Shown here: piece after piece, positions 17,631 through 26,288 of the stretch
Layout: each line of letters begins with the position of its first letter
Position numbering within the stretch: the stretch's first letter is position 1
From: Acholeplasmataceae bacterium UBA6150
GTDB lineage: Bacteria; Bacillota_I; Bacilli_A; Acholeplasmatales; UBA5453
Length of the DNA: 64,000 bases
Direction of reading: 5' to 3'
Assembly: GCA_002423145.1 (NCBI GenBank)
Contig: DIUU01000005.1
Location: 121,567-185,566 of the forward strand
The notes under the pieces: generated by a model
The model's input: the letters and a program-made list of their open reading frames with translations, nothing else
The model's database searches: none
Told to the model about the DNA's origin: nothing
Translations under genes and position numbers: made by a program

Positions 17631-18094
17631 ACTTCATACCCAAATGACTTTCTTGATTTATTATTTGTAAAAATAAAAAGGATCGAAAAGGGTATTCCTA
17701 ACAATAAAGCCCAGCCCATGTTTATTAAAATCGAAGATGAGAAATTGCCACTGAATATTTGAAGTATCGATATGACTATCCAAATACCTGCCCATACGAT
17801 TGGTATAGCAGATAGGTATTTTACTAAATAAAGATAACTCGAACGGTGCTTGTCTTTCACATATAAAAAATAATGTGGGATACCTATGGCGTATAAAATT
17901 GCGATTCCCAATAGAATAATCCAAACAAACCATAGAAATAATACCCATAATGCAATGATTCCGATTGCCATAATGCTGGGGCTACCAAAATCAGGGTTTC
18001 TTAGCCATAAAAATGAACGAATGATGCCATAAATCATCGTTAACCATATGAGAAAAGATAAGATGCCTAAAATGAGGCTAGTTTGTTTTTTCAA
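17627..18094 (-). CDS. Four-span membrane protein, paralogue of the downstream gene
   Basis: This 155-residue membrane protein has four hydrophobic helices and PHYFLYVKDKHRSS in the loop after the second. It starts with TTG, seven bases after an AGGTGA RBS. It overlaps its paralogue by 4 bases and lies 11 bases behind the Sua5 gene, so all three may share a transcript. No family recognised. Confidence 0.7.
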   Translation of the reverse strand: MKKQTSLILGILSFLIWLTMIYGIIRSFLWLRNPDFGSPSIMAIGIIALWVLFLWFVWIILLGIAILYAIGIPHYFLYVKDKHRSSYLYLVKYLSAIPIVWAGIWIVISILQIFSGNFSSSILINMGWALLLGIPFSILFIFTNNKSRKSFGYEV

Positions 18095-18105
18095 TGGGTT
18101 TTCAC

Positions 18106-19140
18106 CTACAATTCAATGATTTGATAACCTGCCGCTTTTTCCAATCGATTCATTAAGGCATAGCCCAAATCATCGGTACTTAAATGGTGGATAAATATAT
18201 AGTCCACAGCCCAATCGTCCATGTCTCTTAACGCTGAAAATAAATTGTGTGCCATTTCTTTTTGATCGTGGATTGATCCTAAGGGTCTCACAGGCACATC
18301 AAAAGCAGCCACATACTCACTTTCACAAATCACGGCGTATGTATGGTTTGGATGGTTTAGTTTATGTTCATGTACGTAGACAATCATAGTTTCAATCGAT
18401 CCCTTGAGGATGGTAACATCCCCTTTAGGTTTATAATGGGTATATTTCATGCCTGGAGATTTAACTTGTCCTGACGGTTTGGTGTTTGACAAATCCATTA
18501 CAGGTTGATTTAACGCGGTTTCAATCATTTGTTTTGTGATAAACCCCGGTCTCAATATGGTAGGCATATCCGAAGTCATATCAATGACTGTCGATTCTAA
18601 TCCAATTTCAGAAGGTCCACCATCGATAATGATATCCACACGGCCATTAAAATCTTGATACACATGTTGGAATGCCGTTGAACTCGGTTTACCTGAGATA
18701 TTCGCAGATGGGGCTGCCAAAGGCACGCCTGCGATGTCAATCAGCTTTCGAGCGATTTTATTGCTTGGTAATCGAATCGCTACCGTATTCAAGCCACCAG
18801 TAGTTTCTAACGGAATGCGCTCGTTTTTTTCAAAAATGAGGGTCAAAGGTCCTGGCCAAAACGTATTCATGAGGATTTCTGCTTCTTCATTCACAAATCT
18901 GACGTATTTATAGACATCATCTCGGTCTGATATATGAACAATCAAGGGATTATCTGAGGGTCTACCTTTGGCTTGATAGATTTTTTTAGACGCTTTCGAA
19001 TCTAAGGCATTCGCCCCGATGCCATACACCGTTTCGGTAGGGAATATGATCAGGTTACCTTCTAAAATGGTTTTTTTCGCCAAATGTTGATTTTCTATGA
19101 TGTTTAAGTCCTCTATGGACCAGCATAACGTTGTTTTCAA
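18106..19140 (-). CDS. ywlC: L-threonylcarbamoyladenylate synthase (Sua5/YwlC type)
   Basis: This protein of about 344 residues makes threonylcarbamoyl-AMP for the t6A37 modification of ANN-decoding tRNAs. The YrdC domain shows FPTETVYGIGANAL, KGRPSDNPLIVH, FWPGPLT, APSANISGKPS and ESTVID. A C-terminal Sua5 domain begins after SPGMKYTHYKP. I prefer the TTG at 19140, which gives an N-terminus like Bacillus YwlC (MKTT...W). A GTG 9 bases upstream is possible. It heads a group with two small membrane proteins. Confidence 0.92.
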   Translation of the reverse strand: MKTTLCWSIEDLNIIENQHLAKKTILEGNLIIFPTETVYGIGANALDSKASKKIYQAKGRPSDNPLIVHISDRDDVYKYVRFVNEEAEILMNTFWPGPLTLIFEKNERIPLETTGGLNTVAIRLPSNKIARKLIDIAGVPLAAPSANISGKPSSTAFQHVYQDFNGRVDIIIDGGPSEIGLESTVIDMTSDMPTILRPGFITKQMIETALNQPVMDLSNTKPSGQVKSPGMKYTHYKPKGDVTILKGSIETMIVYVHEHKLNHPNHTYAVICESEYVAAFDVPVRPLGSIHDQKEMAHNLFSALRDMDDWAVDYIFIHHLSTDDLGYALMNRLEKAAGYQIIEL

Positions 19141-19315
19141 TAATAGCACTTCACTTTCATGGGTATTATATCAAAAAATGAAGGATTTGTCTTTACGTTT
19201 CGTGTGACAGTGTTGTGACAAATTTTGAATATAATTGATGATTATTCAATGAATAGATGTTTGGATAAAGTCAATGAAATTAGATGGTTGTTTTTAGTGT
19301 GAGACAAAGAAAAAA

Positions 19316-19331
19316 GTTCACAGCTGTGAAC
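19316..19331 (-). terminator. Terminator after arsC
   Basis: Perfect palindrome GTTCACAGCTGTGAAC followed on the minus strand by a T run. It starts 2-3 bases after the arsC stop. Confidence 0.8.
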
Positions 19332-19333
19332 TT

Positions 19334-19777
19334 TTACTTTCTAGATTGGGCATAGGATTCAAATTCTGTGATGAAATTCTTAACGCGTAGTTTCACTTCA
19401 TCGCGAATTCTGATCAATTCCGGTAAAATCGTTTCATAATCGCCTTTTAAAGCCGATGGGTCATCGATATTCCAATGGAATGTTTTTAATGAGCCTGGGA
19501 AAAATGGGCAGCGTTGTCCACTCGCTTCGTCACAGACGGTAACAACATAGGTATAACGTGTGCCTTTTTTTAACATATCAAATGTGGATTTGGTTGTATT
19601 TCCACTGATGTCAATGCCATCCAAAGCCAAGGCTTTAACCACATTTTGGTTCAATTTACCTGGTTCTAGGCCTGCGCTTTCAGCTTTAAATAAACCCTTA
19701 CCAAATGCATTTAAATAGGCTTCTGCCATTTGGCTACGTGCTGAGTTGTGAATACATACGAATAGTACATCTATCAT
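19334..19777 (-). CDS. arsC: Arsenate reductase, thioredoxin-coupled LMW-PTP type
   Basis: This 147-residue protein has the P-loop CIHNSARSQ with the nucleophilic Cys at 8. Two further redox cysteines lie in VCDEASGQRCPFFPG (82 and 90), the triple-Cys arrangement of pI258-type ArsC that reduces As(V) to As(III) with thioredoxin. No arsenite exporter or ArsR is adjacent, so the usual ars operon is missing here. A thioredoxin reductase gene is 24 kb away. RBS AAAGGGG. Confidence 0.9.
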   Translation of the reverse strand: MIDVLFVCIHNSARSQMAEAYLNAFGKGLFKAESAGLEPGKLNQNVVKALALDGIDISGNTTKSTFDMLKKGTRYTYVVTVCDEASGQRCPFFPGSLKTFHWNIDDPSALKGDYETILPELIRIRDEVKLRVKNFITEFESYAQSRK

Positions 19778-19868
19778 GTGTGTTTTACCCCTTTATATTG
19801 ATTTCTATCTATATTATATCGTAAGGATGTTTTAAATGTTTTCCGGTTGCTTTCAATTTACATTTTTT

Positions 19869-20423
19869 TTACAATTGGATGATTCCACGAAAACCCCGGT
19901 CTTTGTAATAGGATTGTGCCCCATTGTGGTAAAAGAACGTATGATTGTAACGTTTATCACCAAATATCGCCCCATCTAAATCACGAATCTCTGTTGGTGT
20001 TAACAACCAACTGGATGTTTTGGTATCAAAATCTCCCAAGGATTGTAAAATTAAATACTGTTCTTCATTGAGTAAGGTTACACCCATTTGGTTGGCCATG
20101 TTCATCGCTGAATTGACGGGTTTAAATTCTTTTCGAGCCTCAAGTGCACTTTGATCATAACATAGACTCCTACGTCCACTGGGGGATTCTTTTGAACAAT
20201 CCATCACATAAATGCCATCGGTGGGTTGTCCTAAACAAACCACATCGGGTTCACCACCTGTTAATTCCATTTGATCGATTGTCCATAAGAGACTCACATT
20301 GCTCTGTAGTTTTTCTAAGACCAACGAAAATGACACATGGGGGTGTCTTTCAGGGTATTTTGTGAATCTATGTTCTAAAAGTCTCAACAACTCTGCTTTT
20401 CGTTCATTCGCTAATTGATTCAT
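19869..20423 (-). CDS. DUF4256 family protein
   Basis: This 184-residue cytoplasmic protein has the DUF4256 pattern: MELTGGEPDVV, CSKESPSGRRSLCYD, MGVTLLNEEQY, LLTPTEIRDLDGAIFGDKR and a C-terminal RGFRGIIQL. Two Cys flank the Gly/Arg-rich stretch. No function is established. It is a separate unit with RBS AAAGGA. Confidence 0.85.
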   Translation of the reverse strand: MNQLANERKAELLRLLEHRFTKYPERHPHVSFSLVLEKLQSNVSLLWTIDQMELTGGEPDVVCLGQPTDGIYVMDCSKESPSGRRSLCYDQSALEARKEFKPVNSAMNMANQMGVTLLNEEQYLILQSLGDFDTKTSSWLLTPTEIRDLDGAIFGDKRYNHTFFYHNGAQSYYKDRGFRGIIQL

Positions 20424-20483
20424 ATCATCATTCCTTTCTATGCTTATTTTATAACAGTTTAATCCGTTCTAGTGCAATCTTGC

Positions 20484-21659
20484 TTATATCAAAAAACCTG
20501 CCAATAGAGTGAGTGCTACAATAATGGGTGCTGGTATTTTCTTCGATAACAATAGTAATACGGTAATCGACAAAACGATGATGTTTTCTAGACTAAAACC
20601 GGATGACTTCATGAGAATAAACGCAGCAATCGCAATCAGCCCACCAGCAACCGCTGTAATCCCTGATAAAGCCATTTTGATACCTTTGATGGTACGGATT
20701 TTTGACCAGACGGGGTATACAAAGAAAATCAAGAGTATTCCTGGAAGAAATATCCCAATACCGGCTGCTAAGCCAGACAATATTTGGACCACAGGACCCA
20801 AATCTCTACCTGCCATCCCCCCCGCATAGGCACTGAAACTAAACATCGGTCCAGGGATCCCTTGTACGATACCAAAACCGGTTAAAAACTGTTCAGAGCT
20901 CATATAGCGGTATACTTCTACCAAATCATTGAACATATAAGGAATCACGACTTGTCCGCCACCAATGACTAAATAACCATAGCGGTAAAAGCTTTGAAAT
21001 ATGTATAGTATACGATTATCCCATACCAAGTTGAGTAACAAAGACCCCATCGCAATCACAGCAAATGCGATTAAATAGCGATAAGGTGGATTGATTTTGA
21101 CATGGTGCCATAACCCTGTTTCTTTAGAAGCAATGATGGTCGTAATCCCGCCTATAATTAAAACCAATGGGAAAACCCAAGCATACCTAAAGAAATACGT
21201 AATTACCATCGCCAATAGGAATAAAACCAAAGTGATTTTATTTTTAATGACTTTCCTACCAATTCTGTACGCTGCTACCGCAATAAACCCCACAGCCATC
21301 GGTCCAATAAATCGCAGACCATTGACATCGATTTGATGATCTGATAAAAACTGATACATGAAAGATAAAGCTGTCATGAATAGAATCGCAGGCAAACCCC
21401 ATACCACCATGGTTAATAGTGCGAGGATAGGTCCACCCATTTTATGTCCAATCGCCACAATCGTTTGTGTGCTGCTTGGTCCCGGTAAAATACCGGTTAA
21501 GGCAATCAATTCAACGAGTTCATCTTCTGATAAGTATTGTTTTTTAATCACCATTTGATCGGTGAATACGCCATAATGGGCTTCAGGTCCGCCATATGCA
21601 CCTAAAGAGCAGATGAGTACATCTTTTAAAAAGGTAGACCATTTAACTTTGTTTTCCAT
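20484..21659 (-). CDS. chrA: Chromate transporter ChrA
   Basis: This 391-residue protein of the CHR family has two homologous halves. The signatures GAYGGPEAHYGVF and LTGILPGPSSTQT lie in the first half, and IGGGQVVIPYM and GIVQGIPGPMFSFSAYAG in the second. There are 10-12 membrane segments. CHR proteins export chromate by proton antiport. The gene overlaps the MFS gene by 17 bases and is the last gene of a PadR-MFS-ChrA operon, suggesting PadR-controlled efflux. The real substrate is not shown. Confidence 0.9.
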   Translation of the reverse strand: MENKVKWSTFLKDVLICSLGAYGGPEAHYGVFTDQMVIKKQYLSEDELVELIALTGILPGPSSTQTIVAIGHKMGGPILALLTMVVWGLPAILFMTALSFMYQFLSDHQIDVNGLRFIGPMAVGFIAVAAYRIGRKVIKNKITLVLFLLAMVITYFFRYAWVFPLVLIIGGITTIIASKETGLWHHVKINPPYRYLIAFAVIAMGSLLLNLVWDNRILYIFQSFYRYGYLVIGGGQVVIPYMFNDLVEVYRYMSSEQFLTGFGIVQGIPGPMFSFSAYAGGMAGRDLGPVVQILSGLAAGIGIFLPGILLIFFVYPVWSKIRTIKGIKMALSGITAVAGGLIAIAAFILMKSSGFSLENIIVLSITVLLLLSKKIPAPIIVALTLLAGFLI

Positions 21660-22851
21660 GAAGTTTCCCCGCTTTCAAGTAATAAATATATAGTGTGACA
21701 AACGCTAGAATTTCAAATGACATTGAAAATAGAATTAATCCCATTAGACTGACATCATATAAGTATCCAATCGCAAGGGATCCTAAGAACCAAGCAGAAC
21801 CGAATACGGTGTAAAAAATGCCATAGGCTGTAGCCCGTTTGTCTTTCGATACAAGACTCGCAATCACGGCTTTTAATATGGATTCCTGAGCCCCCATCGC
21901 AATCCCCCAAAGGATGACCCCAAGAATTAAACCCAGTGTCCCATCTACTAAAAAGAATACGGGTGCAATCAAACTACCAAAGACAACCGATATCATCAAT
22001 GAAGGGATTCCTACTTTATCATAGTAATACCCAAATAATACCGCTGCAATCGCATCTACACCCATCGCTAAGGCATACAATAATGGGATATAAACGGGAT
22101 TAAAATCCGTTATCTTACTCATATGAAAAGCAAGTACAGGGTAATCAATAAAACCAATCGCAATCCACATGACCGCGACTAAATATAGGATGAAATGCGG
22201 ATTACTACGAAATCCTTTAGATACTTTGGATACTTCCATTTGTTCTGGGTTGGGGTATTTCATCCGTGCAACCACAATCGTAACCAGGGTTAGGATAGCG
22301 AAAATCCCCAACAAACCGAAGGCCAGTTGATAACCATTCAATTGTGAACCTTTTTGAAGTCCCAATATGGTAAACACAAACAATGGCCCTAAAAACGCCC
22401 CCAGCTGGTCCATCGCTTCTTGTAAGGCAAATGCTTTACCCAATCCGATATCGGCGGTTGTAAAGGATGTGAGTGCACTCTTCGCAGGTGCACGAATCCC
22501 TTTACCTACACGTTCTAACAATATTAGTATCACCGCGATAACCCAAACTTCTTGAGTCACAAACATCAATAGAGGGATAACCAATAAGTTCAGTGCGTAA
22601 CCTATGATCATCATCGTCCAATATTTCTTGGTTCGATCGGCGATCATGCCAGTGACGATTCTTAAGGTTTGACCAATGAATTCACCTAACCCTGAAACAA
22701 AAGCAATGACGAGCGCAGAAGCCCCCAATAATCCCAAGTAAGGTCCATAGATACTTCTGGCCCCTTCATGGGTAAAATCGGATAACATCGAAATGATTCC
22801 AATCAACAACAAAAATAACAACGCTTTTTTCTTACGGTCTTGAAGATTCAT
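21643..22851 (-). CDS. Major facilitator superfamily transporter
   Basis: This protein of about 402 residues has 12 predicted membrane spans. MFS signatures include SDFTHEGARSIYGPYLG near the N-terminus, GMIADRTKKYW after span 2, and YYYDKVG with AMGAQESILKAVIA in the second half. I use the ATG at 22851 because AGAGG lies 6 bases upstream. That start overlaps the end of the PadR gene by 20 bases, which implies coupling. Its position between a PadR repressor and chrA suggests an efflux pump for a toxic compound. Confidence 0.88.
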   Translation of the reverse strand: MNLQDRKKKALLFLLLIGIISMLSDFTHEGARSIYGPYLGLLGASALVIAFVSGLGEFIGQTLRIVTGMIADRTKKYWTMMIIGYALNLLVIPLLMFVTQEVWVIAVILILLERVGKGIRAPAKSALTSFTTADIGLGKAFALQEAMDQLGAFLGPLFVFTILGLQKGSQLNGYQLAFGLLGIFAILTLVTIVVARMKYPNPEQMEVSKVSKGFRSNPHFILYLVAVMWIAIGFIDYPVLAFHMSKITDFNPVYIPLLYALAMGVDAIAAVLFGYYYDKVGIPSLMISVVFGSLIAPVFFLVDGTLGLILGVILWGIAMGAQESILKAVIASLVSKDKRATAYGIFYTVFGSAWFLGSLAIGYLYDVSLMGLILFSMSFEILAFVTLYIYYLKAGKLHGKQS

Positions 22852-23155
22852 GGGATACCTCTTTCGACAGTTCTTTAGCATGATCTTTTAATTCCTTTAA
22901 TACTTGGTTTCCTAAAATCGTGGTCCGATAATATTTCCTAATTTTACCATTTTCGAGTTTTTCAGTCATGACTAGTAAGTTTTCCTTGGTGAGTTCTTTT
23001 AACAATGGATATATGTGTGAAGGCCCAACATGATAGCCGTGTGAATTGAGTTCTTCCATCATCCAAACGCCATAAATGGGTTCTTTGGATGCGTGATATA
23101 AAATATGGACATTTAAAAAACCCAAATACAGTCTTTTCATAAAACGTTCGTTCAT
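22832..23155 (-). CDS. PadR family transcriptional repressor
   Basis: This 107-residue winged-helix protein has the PadR core: LNVHILYHASKEPIYGVWMM, HVGPSHIYPLLKELTKENLL, ENGKIRKYYRTT. There is only a short C-terminal helix, as in subfamily 2. It heads the operon with an MFS pump and chrA. A double palindrome lies just upstream (23173-23193), where autorepression would act. The inducer is unknown. Confidence 0.9.
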   Translation of the reverse strand: MNERFMKRLYLGFLNVHILYHASKEPIYGVWMMEELNSHGYHVGPSHIYPLLKELTKENLLVMTEKLENGKIRKYYRTTILGNQVLKELKDHAKELSKEVSHESSRP

Positions 23156-23172
23156 ATCAACACCTCAATTAC

Positions 23173-23193
23173 TGATATCAAAATATGATATCA
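23173..23193. promoter_or_regulatory. Candidate PadR operator, two TGATATCA palindromes
   Basis: Two copies of the perfect 8-base palindrome TGATATCA are separated by five bases (AAATA), 18 bases upstream of the padR-like ATG. The position and symmetry fit autorepression. No binding data are available. Confidence 0.6.
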
Positions 23194-23233
23194 ATAGTAT
23201 TTTATCACTCTATTGACTAAAAAATCAAGAAAA

Positions 23234-23262
23234 AAGCCCGTCATATCAAAATTCACGGGCTT
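23234..23262 (-). terminator. Terminator after the PFxDED repeat gene
   Basis: Minus-strand stem AAGCCCGT-...-ACGGGCTT with a T-rich tail, beginning 9 bases after the stop at 23271. Confidence 0.85.
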
Positions 23263-23270
23263 AGTTTGGA

Positions 23271-23798
23271 TTAATTTTGATTCAAGATGTGTTTAAATAG
23301 TCGTTTTAAATCGTCTTCGTTTAAGAATGGGTATAACGCATCCAATTGACTTTCAGATAAGTTACCCGCAATATATTCATCGACGACAAACGATAACGCA
23401 TCTTCATCGACAAATGGCGCAATCATCATCGGGTTGAGCTTAGGGTAACCACCTGAGATGGCTTTTTTAAATAACGCCGTCGCGTCATCTTCATCCAAAA
23501 ATGGTAATACCACAGCGATATCGATGCCTCCTAAACCATCTTCTTTGAGGATCTTTTCAACCAATTCATGGATCGTATCTTCATCCATAAATGGTAACAT
23601 TTGAACCAATTTATGCATTTTAGATCGAGATTTTGATTCTTCGTTCTTGGGTTTTTCTAAGTTTTCAATGAAAGCTTGTTTTTCTGCTTCATCGGTAAAT
23701 ACCAAAGTTTCATGGTTTAAATAACGGGTTTTGGCTTCCTCTTTCGAGATTTGAACATGGATTTCTTGTCCATCGACAACCATTTTTCTTAAAATCAT
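23271..23798 (-). CDS. Protein with four PFxDED helical repeats
   Basis: This 175-residue acidic protein has an N-terminal part of about 65 residues including VTDEAEKQAFIENL-like helices. Four repeats of roughly 30 residues follow, starting LPFMDEDTIHELVEKIL, LPFLDEDDATALFKKAI, APFVDEDALSFVVDEYI and YPFLNEDDLKRLFKHIL. This looks like a short helical-repeat scaffold. Its ATG overlaps the stop of an XRE-type regulator (ATGA at 23795), so the two are co-translated and probably work together. I know of no assigned function. Confidence 0.75.
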   Translation of the reverse strand: MILRKMVVDGQEIHVQISKEEAKTRYLNHETLVFTDEAEKQAFIENLEKPKNEESKSRSKMHKLVQMLPFMDEDTIHELVEKILKEDGLGGIDIAVVLPFLDEDDATALFKKAISGGYPKLNPMMIAPFVDEDALSFVVDEYIAGNLSESQLDALYPFLNEDDLKRLFKHILNQN

Positions 23799-24265
23799 CT
23801 GTACATACCTCCTTTATGTATGGTATTGAATAAAAACTTATGCTCGCTTTGAGTTAAGCGTACTTTTAAATCGTGTAGGTGACATGTGAGTTTTTTCTCT
23901 TTAATCGCTTTTAGAATCTGCATCCGTTCAAGGGGTGAAAATTGGTAGAACACTTCCGGAATGTTCACAGTCAATTCGCCTTTGATGATTTGATTCACAA
24001 TGTATTGTCGGTTGTGGTTTTTAAATAGATTCGATTCATCTTCAATCACAATCGCTTCATTCAAACACAAGATATTCTCAACACTGGTTTGAAACAACTT
24101 GCATAAGTCTGTCAGCAATTCGATTGAAGGTAAACTGGTGCCATTTTCCCATTTCGATAGGGCTTGACGGGTGATATTCAAGCGATTGGCCAAATCGTCT
24201 TGAGTCATGGTCAAATTTTTTCGATATTGGGTTATTTTTTGTCCGACTTTGATGGTATCTATCAT
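23795..24265 (-). CDS. XRE family HTH regulator
   Basis: This protein of about 156 residues has the Cro/CI-type HTH near its N-terminus (ITQYRKNLTMTQDDLANRL, ITRQALSKWENGTSLPSIE). A C-terminal region of about 90 residues has no motif I recognise. I chose the ATG at 24265 because GGAGG lies seven bases upstream; the annotated-looking GTG at 24280 overlaps that RBS. It is followed with a 4-base overlap by the PFxDED repeat protein. Confidence 0.88.
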   Translation of the reverse strand: MIDTIKVGQKITQYRKNLTMTQDDLANRLNITRQALSKWENGTSLPSIELLTDLCKLFQTSVENILCLNEAIVIEDESNLFKNHNRQYIVNQIIKGELTVNIPEVFYQFSPLERMQILKAIKEKKLTCHLHDLKVRLTQSEHKFLFNTIHKGGMYR

Positions 24266-24336
24266 AACTTTACCTCCCACACCTTTATTCTATAAGGATT
24301 CGATGGATTTGTCACGCAACGTTTGGTTGCAAAAAA

Positions 24337-24353
24337 ATCCCTATCGATGGGAT
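24337..24353 (-). terminator. Terminator abutting the gene end at 24353
   Basis: Minus-strand stem ATCCCATCGATAGGGAT followed by seven T's. It directly overlaps the last base of the upstream gene's stop codon. Confidence 0.7.
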
Positions 24354-24616
24354 CATTTGTTTTTTAACTTTTTAATTTCATTTTCAAGGGCACGGATTTT
24401 CGCATCTTTGGTATCTTCACGCTTTTTATCACTCATGTATATAGTGAAATTATATAAAGCAGCCAGCAATGAAATACCACCCATAATCAAACCCGTTATG
24501 GGTCCACTCATCGGTAACCCAAAGTTAAACTCCATGGTAAAGCCAAAAATGACCATTACAGTGGCAAACACGACTAAAAGTATCGTGTTGAATAAATACT
24601 CACGTCGTGCTTTCAT
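24353..24616 (-). CDS. Small two-span membrane protein with coiled-coil tail
   Basis: This 87-residue protein has two hydrophobic helices (about 8-28 and 36-60) joined by a short Pro/Gly loop. A charged C-terminal helix, KIRALENEIKKLK, looks like a coiled coil. It overlaps the upstream small gene by 4 bases (ATGA). No family recognised. Confidence 0.65.
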   Translation of the reverse strand: MKARREYLFNTILLVVFATVMVIFGFTMEFNFGLPMSGPITGLIMGGISLLAALYNFTIYMSDKKREDTKDAKIRALENEIKKLKNK

Positions 24617-24831
24617 GATTTATTGACCTCGTGTTTCTTCACGTATTCAATCAAATCTAAATCATTTGTTAATGAATAATAGCCTTGTTTATCTTTATAA
24701 ACATCCGTATACATTTGGTTGATGAGGGTAACCATTTTGAACCCAAATGGTTCGGGGTGAGGATGAAAATCTTGGATTAAGTGTTTTGGGATATACAATT
24801 TTACAACTTCATCGGTATAGCGATATGGCAT
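24613..24831 (-). CDS. Small conserved-looking protein, 72 aa
   Basis: A soluble 72-residue protein beginning MPYRYTDEVVKLYIPKHL, rich in aromatic and charged residues, with no membrane segment. RBS GGGGGA. It is coupled to the following two-span membrane protein by a 4-base overlap. Function unknown. Confidence 0.6.
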   Translation of the reverse strand: MPYRYTDEVVKLYIPKHLIQDFHPHPEPFGFKMVTLINQMYTDVYKDKQGYYSLTNDLDLIEYVKKHEVNKS

Positions 24832-24870
24832 AGAAAATCCCCCTGTCCTATAGTAATGTACTATATATGT

Positions 24871-25419
24871 TTACCTGTTGAGATGACTTTGAATCACCGC
24901 TAATAAAATATGGTAGTGTTTTTCTGTAAATACGGTGGTATCGATGACAACTACTTTACCAATCGCATCTTCGACTCGATGTTCTTTTATTGAGGCTTCA
25001 AATACTTCAAAAGACAATAAACCTGTCGACGTATGGGCGATGTGACGAGAGGCTTGTCTAGAAACATACCGTTCATAGAGGGTTTTTGGGTTTCCCTGAA
25101 GAAAAATGGTGAGTATTTGACTTTCATCATAACCCGTTTTCTCTAAGATGGCATTCAGTTCTGGTTGTTTAAAATTAGCCTCTATGACCATCGATTGATT
25201 GATTAAAAAAGACCCATGAGCTATCTCAAACATGGTTTGGACGGCTGCATTAGAAAGCTTTTTATTTTCTTCACGATTATTAAATCCTATATGGTCGACC
25301 AGCACCGCTTTGATATCATCTTTATTCAAACACAAAAGACTCAAATCTTGAGCAATTCGTTTGGATAATGTGGTTTTTAAAGTGGCGAGTCCACCGGTAA
25401 AAATAATCAGACTTGACAT
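24871..25419 (-). CDS. P-loop ATPase/kinase of the AAA_33 or zeta-toxin type
   Basis: This protein of about 182 residues has a Walker A-like FTGGLATLKTTLSKRIA at its very N-terminus, a LCLNKDDIKAVL strand, and MVIEANF where these small kinases have their Walker B region. A LID-like RYVSRQASRH follows. The ATG at 25419 has RBS GAGGAA, while an upstream start would add 11 residues. Its relatives phosphorylate nucleosides, sugars or antibiotics, and the substrate cannot be told here. Confidence 0.75.
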   Translation of the reverse strand: MSSLIIFTGGLATLKTTLSKRIAQDLSLLCLNKDDIKAVLVDHIGFNNREENKKLSNAAVQTMFEIAHGSFLINQSMVIEANFKQPELNAILEKTGYDESQILTIFLQGNPKTLYERYVSRQASRHIAHTSTGLLSFEVFEASIKEHRVEDAIGKVVVIDTTVFTEKHYHILLAVIQSHLNR

Positions 25420-25478
25420 AAGTTCCTCATTTGTTTTATTACAAACTGTCATTATGGGTTTATAAACTTAAAAGTTAG

Positions 25479-25760
25479 TTATTCTTTAATCTTTTTGATG
25501 GTGATTTTATATACTTCACCATTTTTATCATAGGTAATCCATTGTCCAACGGGTTTACCTGCTTCAAAGTAACCTGAACGTTTCATAGTACCATCTTTTC
25601 GATACCATATCCAGTAACCATCGGGTTGATCATTGACCATTTTTCCTTTAGACCAGACAGTGGTTGATTGATCATGAAACTTAATCGTGTAATTATCAAT
25701 GATTTCTATTCGTTTTTCTTTTAAACTCTGAGGACCTTGAATATCACATTTTGGCTTCAT
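25479..25760 (-). CDS. MORN-like (YwqK-type) small protein
   Basis: This 93-residue protein has two MORN-like repeats: NDQPDGYWIWYRKDGTMKRS and AGKPVGQWITYDKNGEV. Similar repeats occur in YwqK-type antitoxin-like proteins and in many uncharacterised bacterial proteins. No toxin gene is next to it. RBS AAGGA, and it follows the gene for a membrane protein by 9 bases. Confidence 0.7.
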   Translation of the reverse strand: MKPKCDIQGPQSLKEKRIEIIDNYTIKFHDQSTTVWSKGKMVNDQPDGYWIWYRKDGTMKRSGYFEAGKPVGQWITYDKNGEVYKITIKKIKE

Positions 25761-25769
25761 AGAGTCCTT

Positions 25770-26153
25770 CTATAAAATATAAATGAGTACGCTACAAACA
25801 AAGACAATGAAGCCAATCGGTGCCCACAAGTTTCGCTCTTTTTTACTCTTTGTTATGAGGTTTAAAAACGAAGATAATCCCATCATAATCATAATGACCC
25901 ACATCCATGATTGTGTAAATCGATTGGATAATATACTCAATAGATTCACATGGTTTAACACAACAAAGGCGTTGAATAAAATGAGAAAGGATTGAATCAA
26001 TGCAGCAATACGGTAAGGTTTAGGTAGAACTCCCGGATGCATGCCACCCATGGTATAGTCTCCCCAAGGTTTTTTTAAAAATAACAGCCACTGAAAAACC
26101 ACTACAACCATGGATAATAGGGTAAATACCCCTGCAAGAAACCAATTAATCAT
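25770..26153 (-). CDS. Four-span membrane protein, unknown
   Basis: This 127-residue hydrophobic protein has four membrane helices (about 2-24, 50-70, 82-100, 108-127) and a Gly/Pro loop GDYTMGGMHPGVLPKPYR between spans 1 and 2. It probably forms an operon with the MORN-like gene downstream (9-base gap). RBS GAAGGTG. No family recognised with confidence. Confidence 0.65.
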   Translation of the reverse strand: MINWFLAGVFTLLSMVVVVFQWLLFLKKPWGDYTMGGMHPGVLPKPYRIAALIQSFLILFNAFVVLNHVNLLSILSNRFTQSWMWVIMIMMGLSSFLNLITKSKKERNLWAPIGFIVFVCSVLIYIL

Positions 26154-26288
26154 GTCGCACCTTCTTTACGTTATATTTTTATGAACTATTTTGTAAAAAC
26201 TATACTCTTCACTCGGTTTTATAAATTACTCTATTCTTTCTTTTGAATACCACTAATCGTGCTATTTTTTGTTATAAACATTCATCCA

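Noticed and set aside
24207..24626. Plus-strand frame of 139 codons
   Set aside because: It runs antisense to the XRE start, a terminator and a small membrane gene, all of which have RBS or overlap support.
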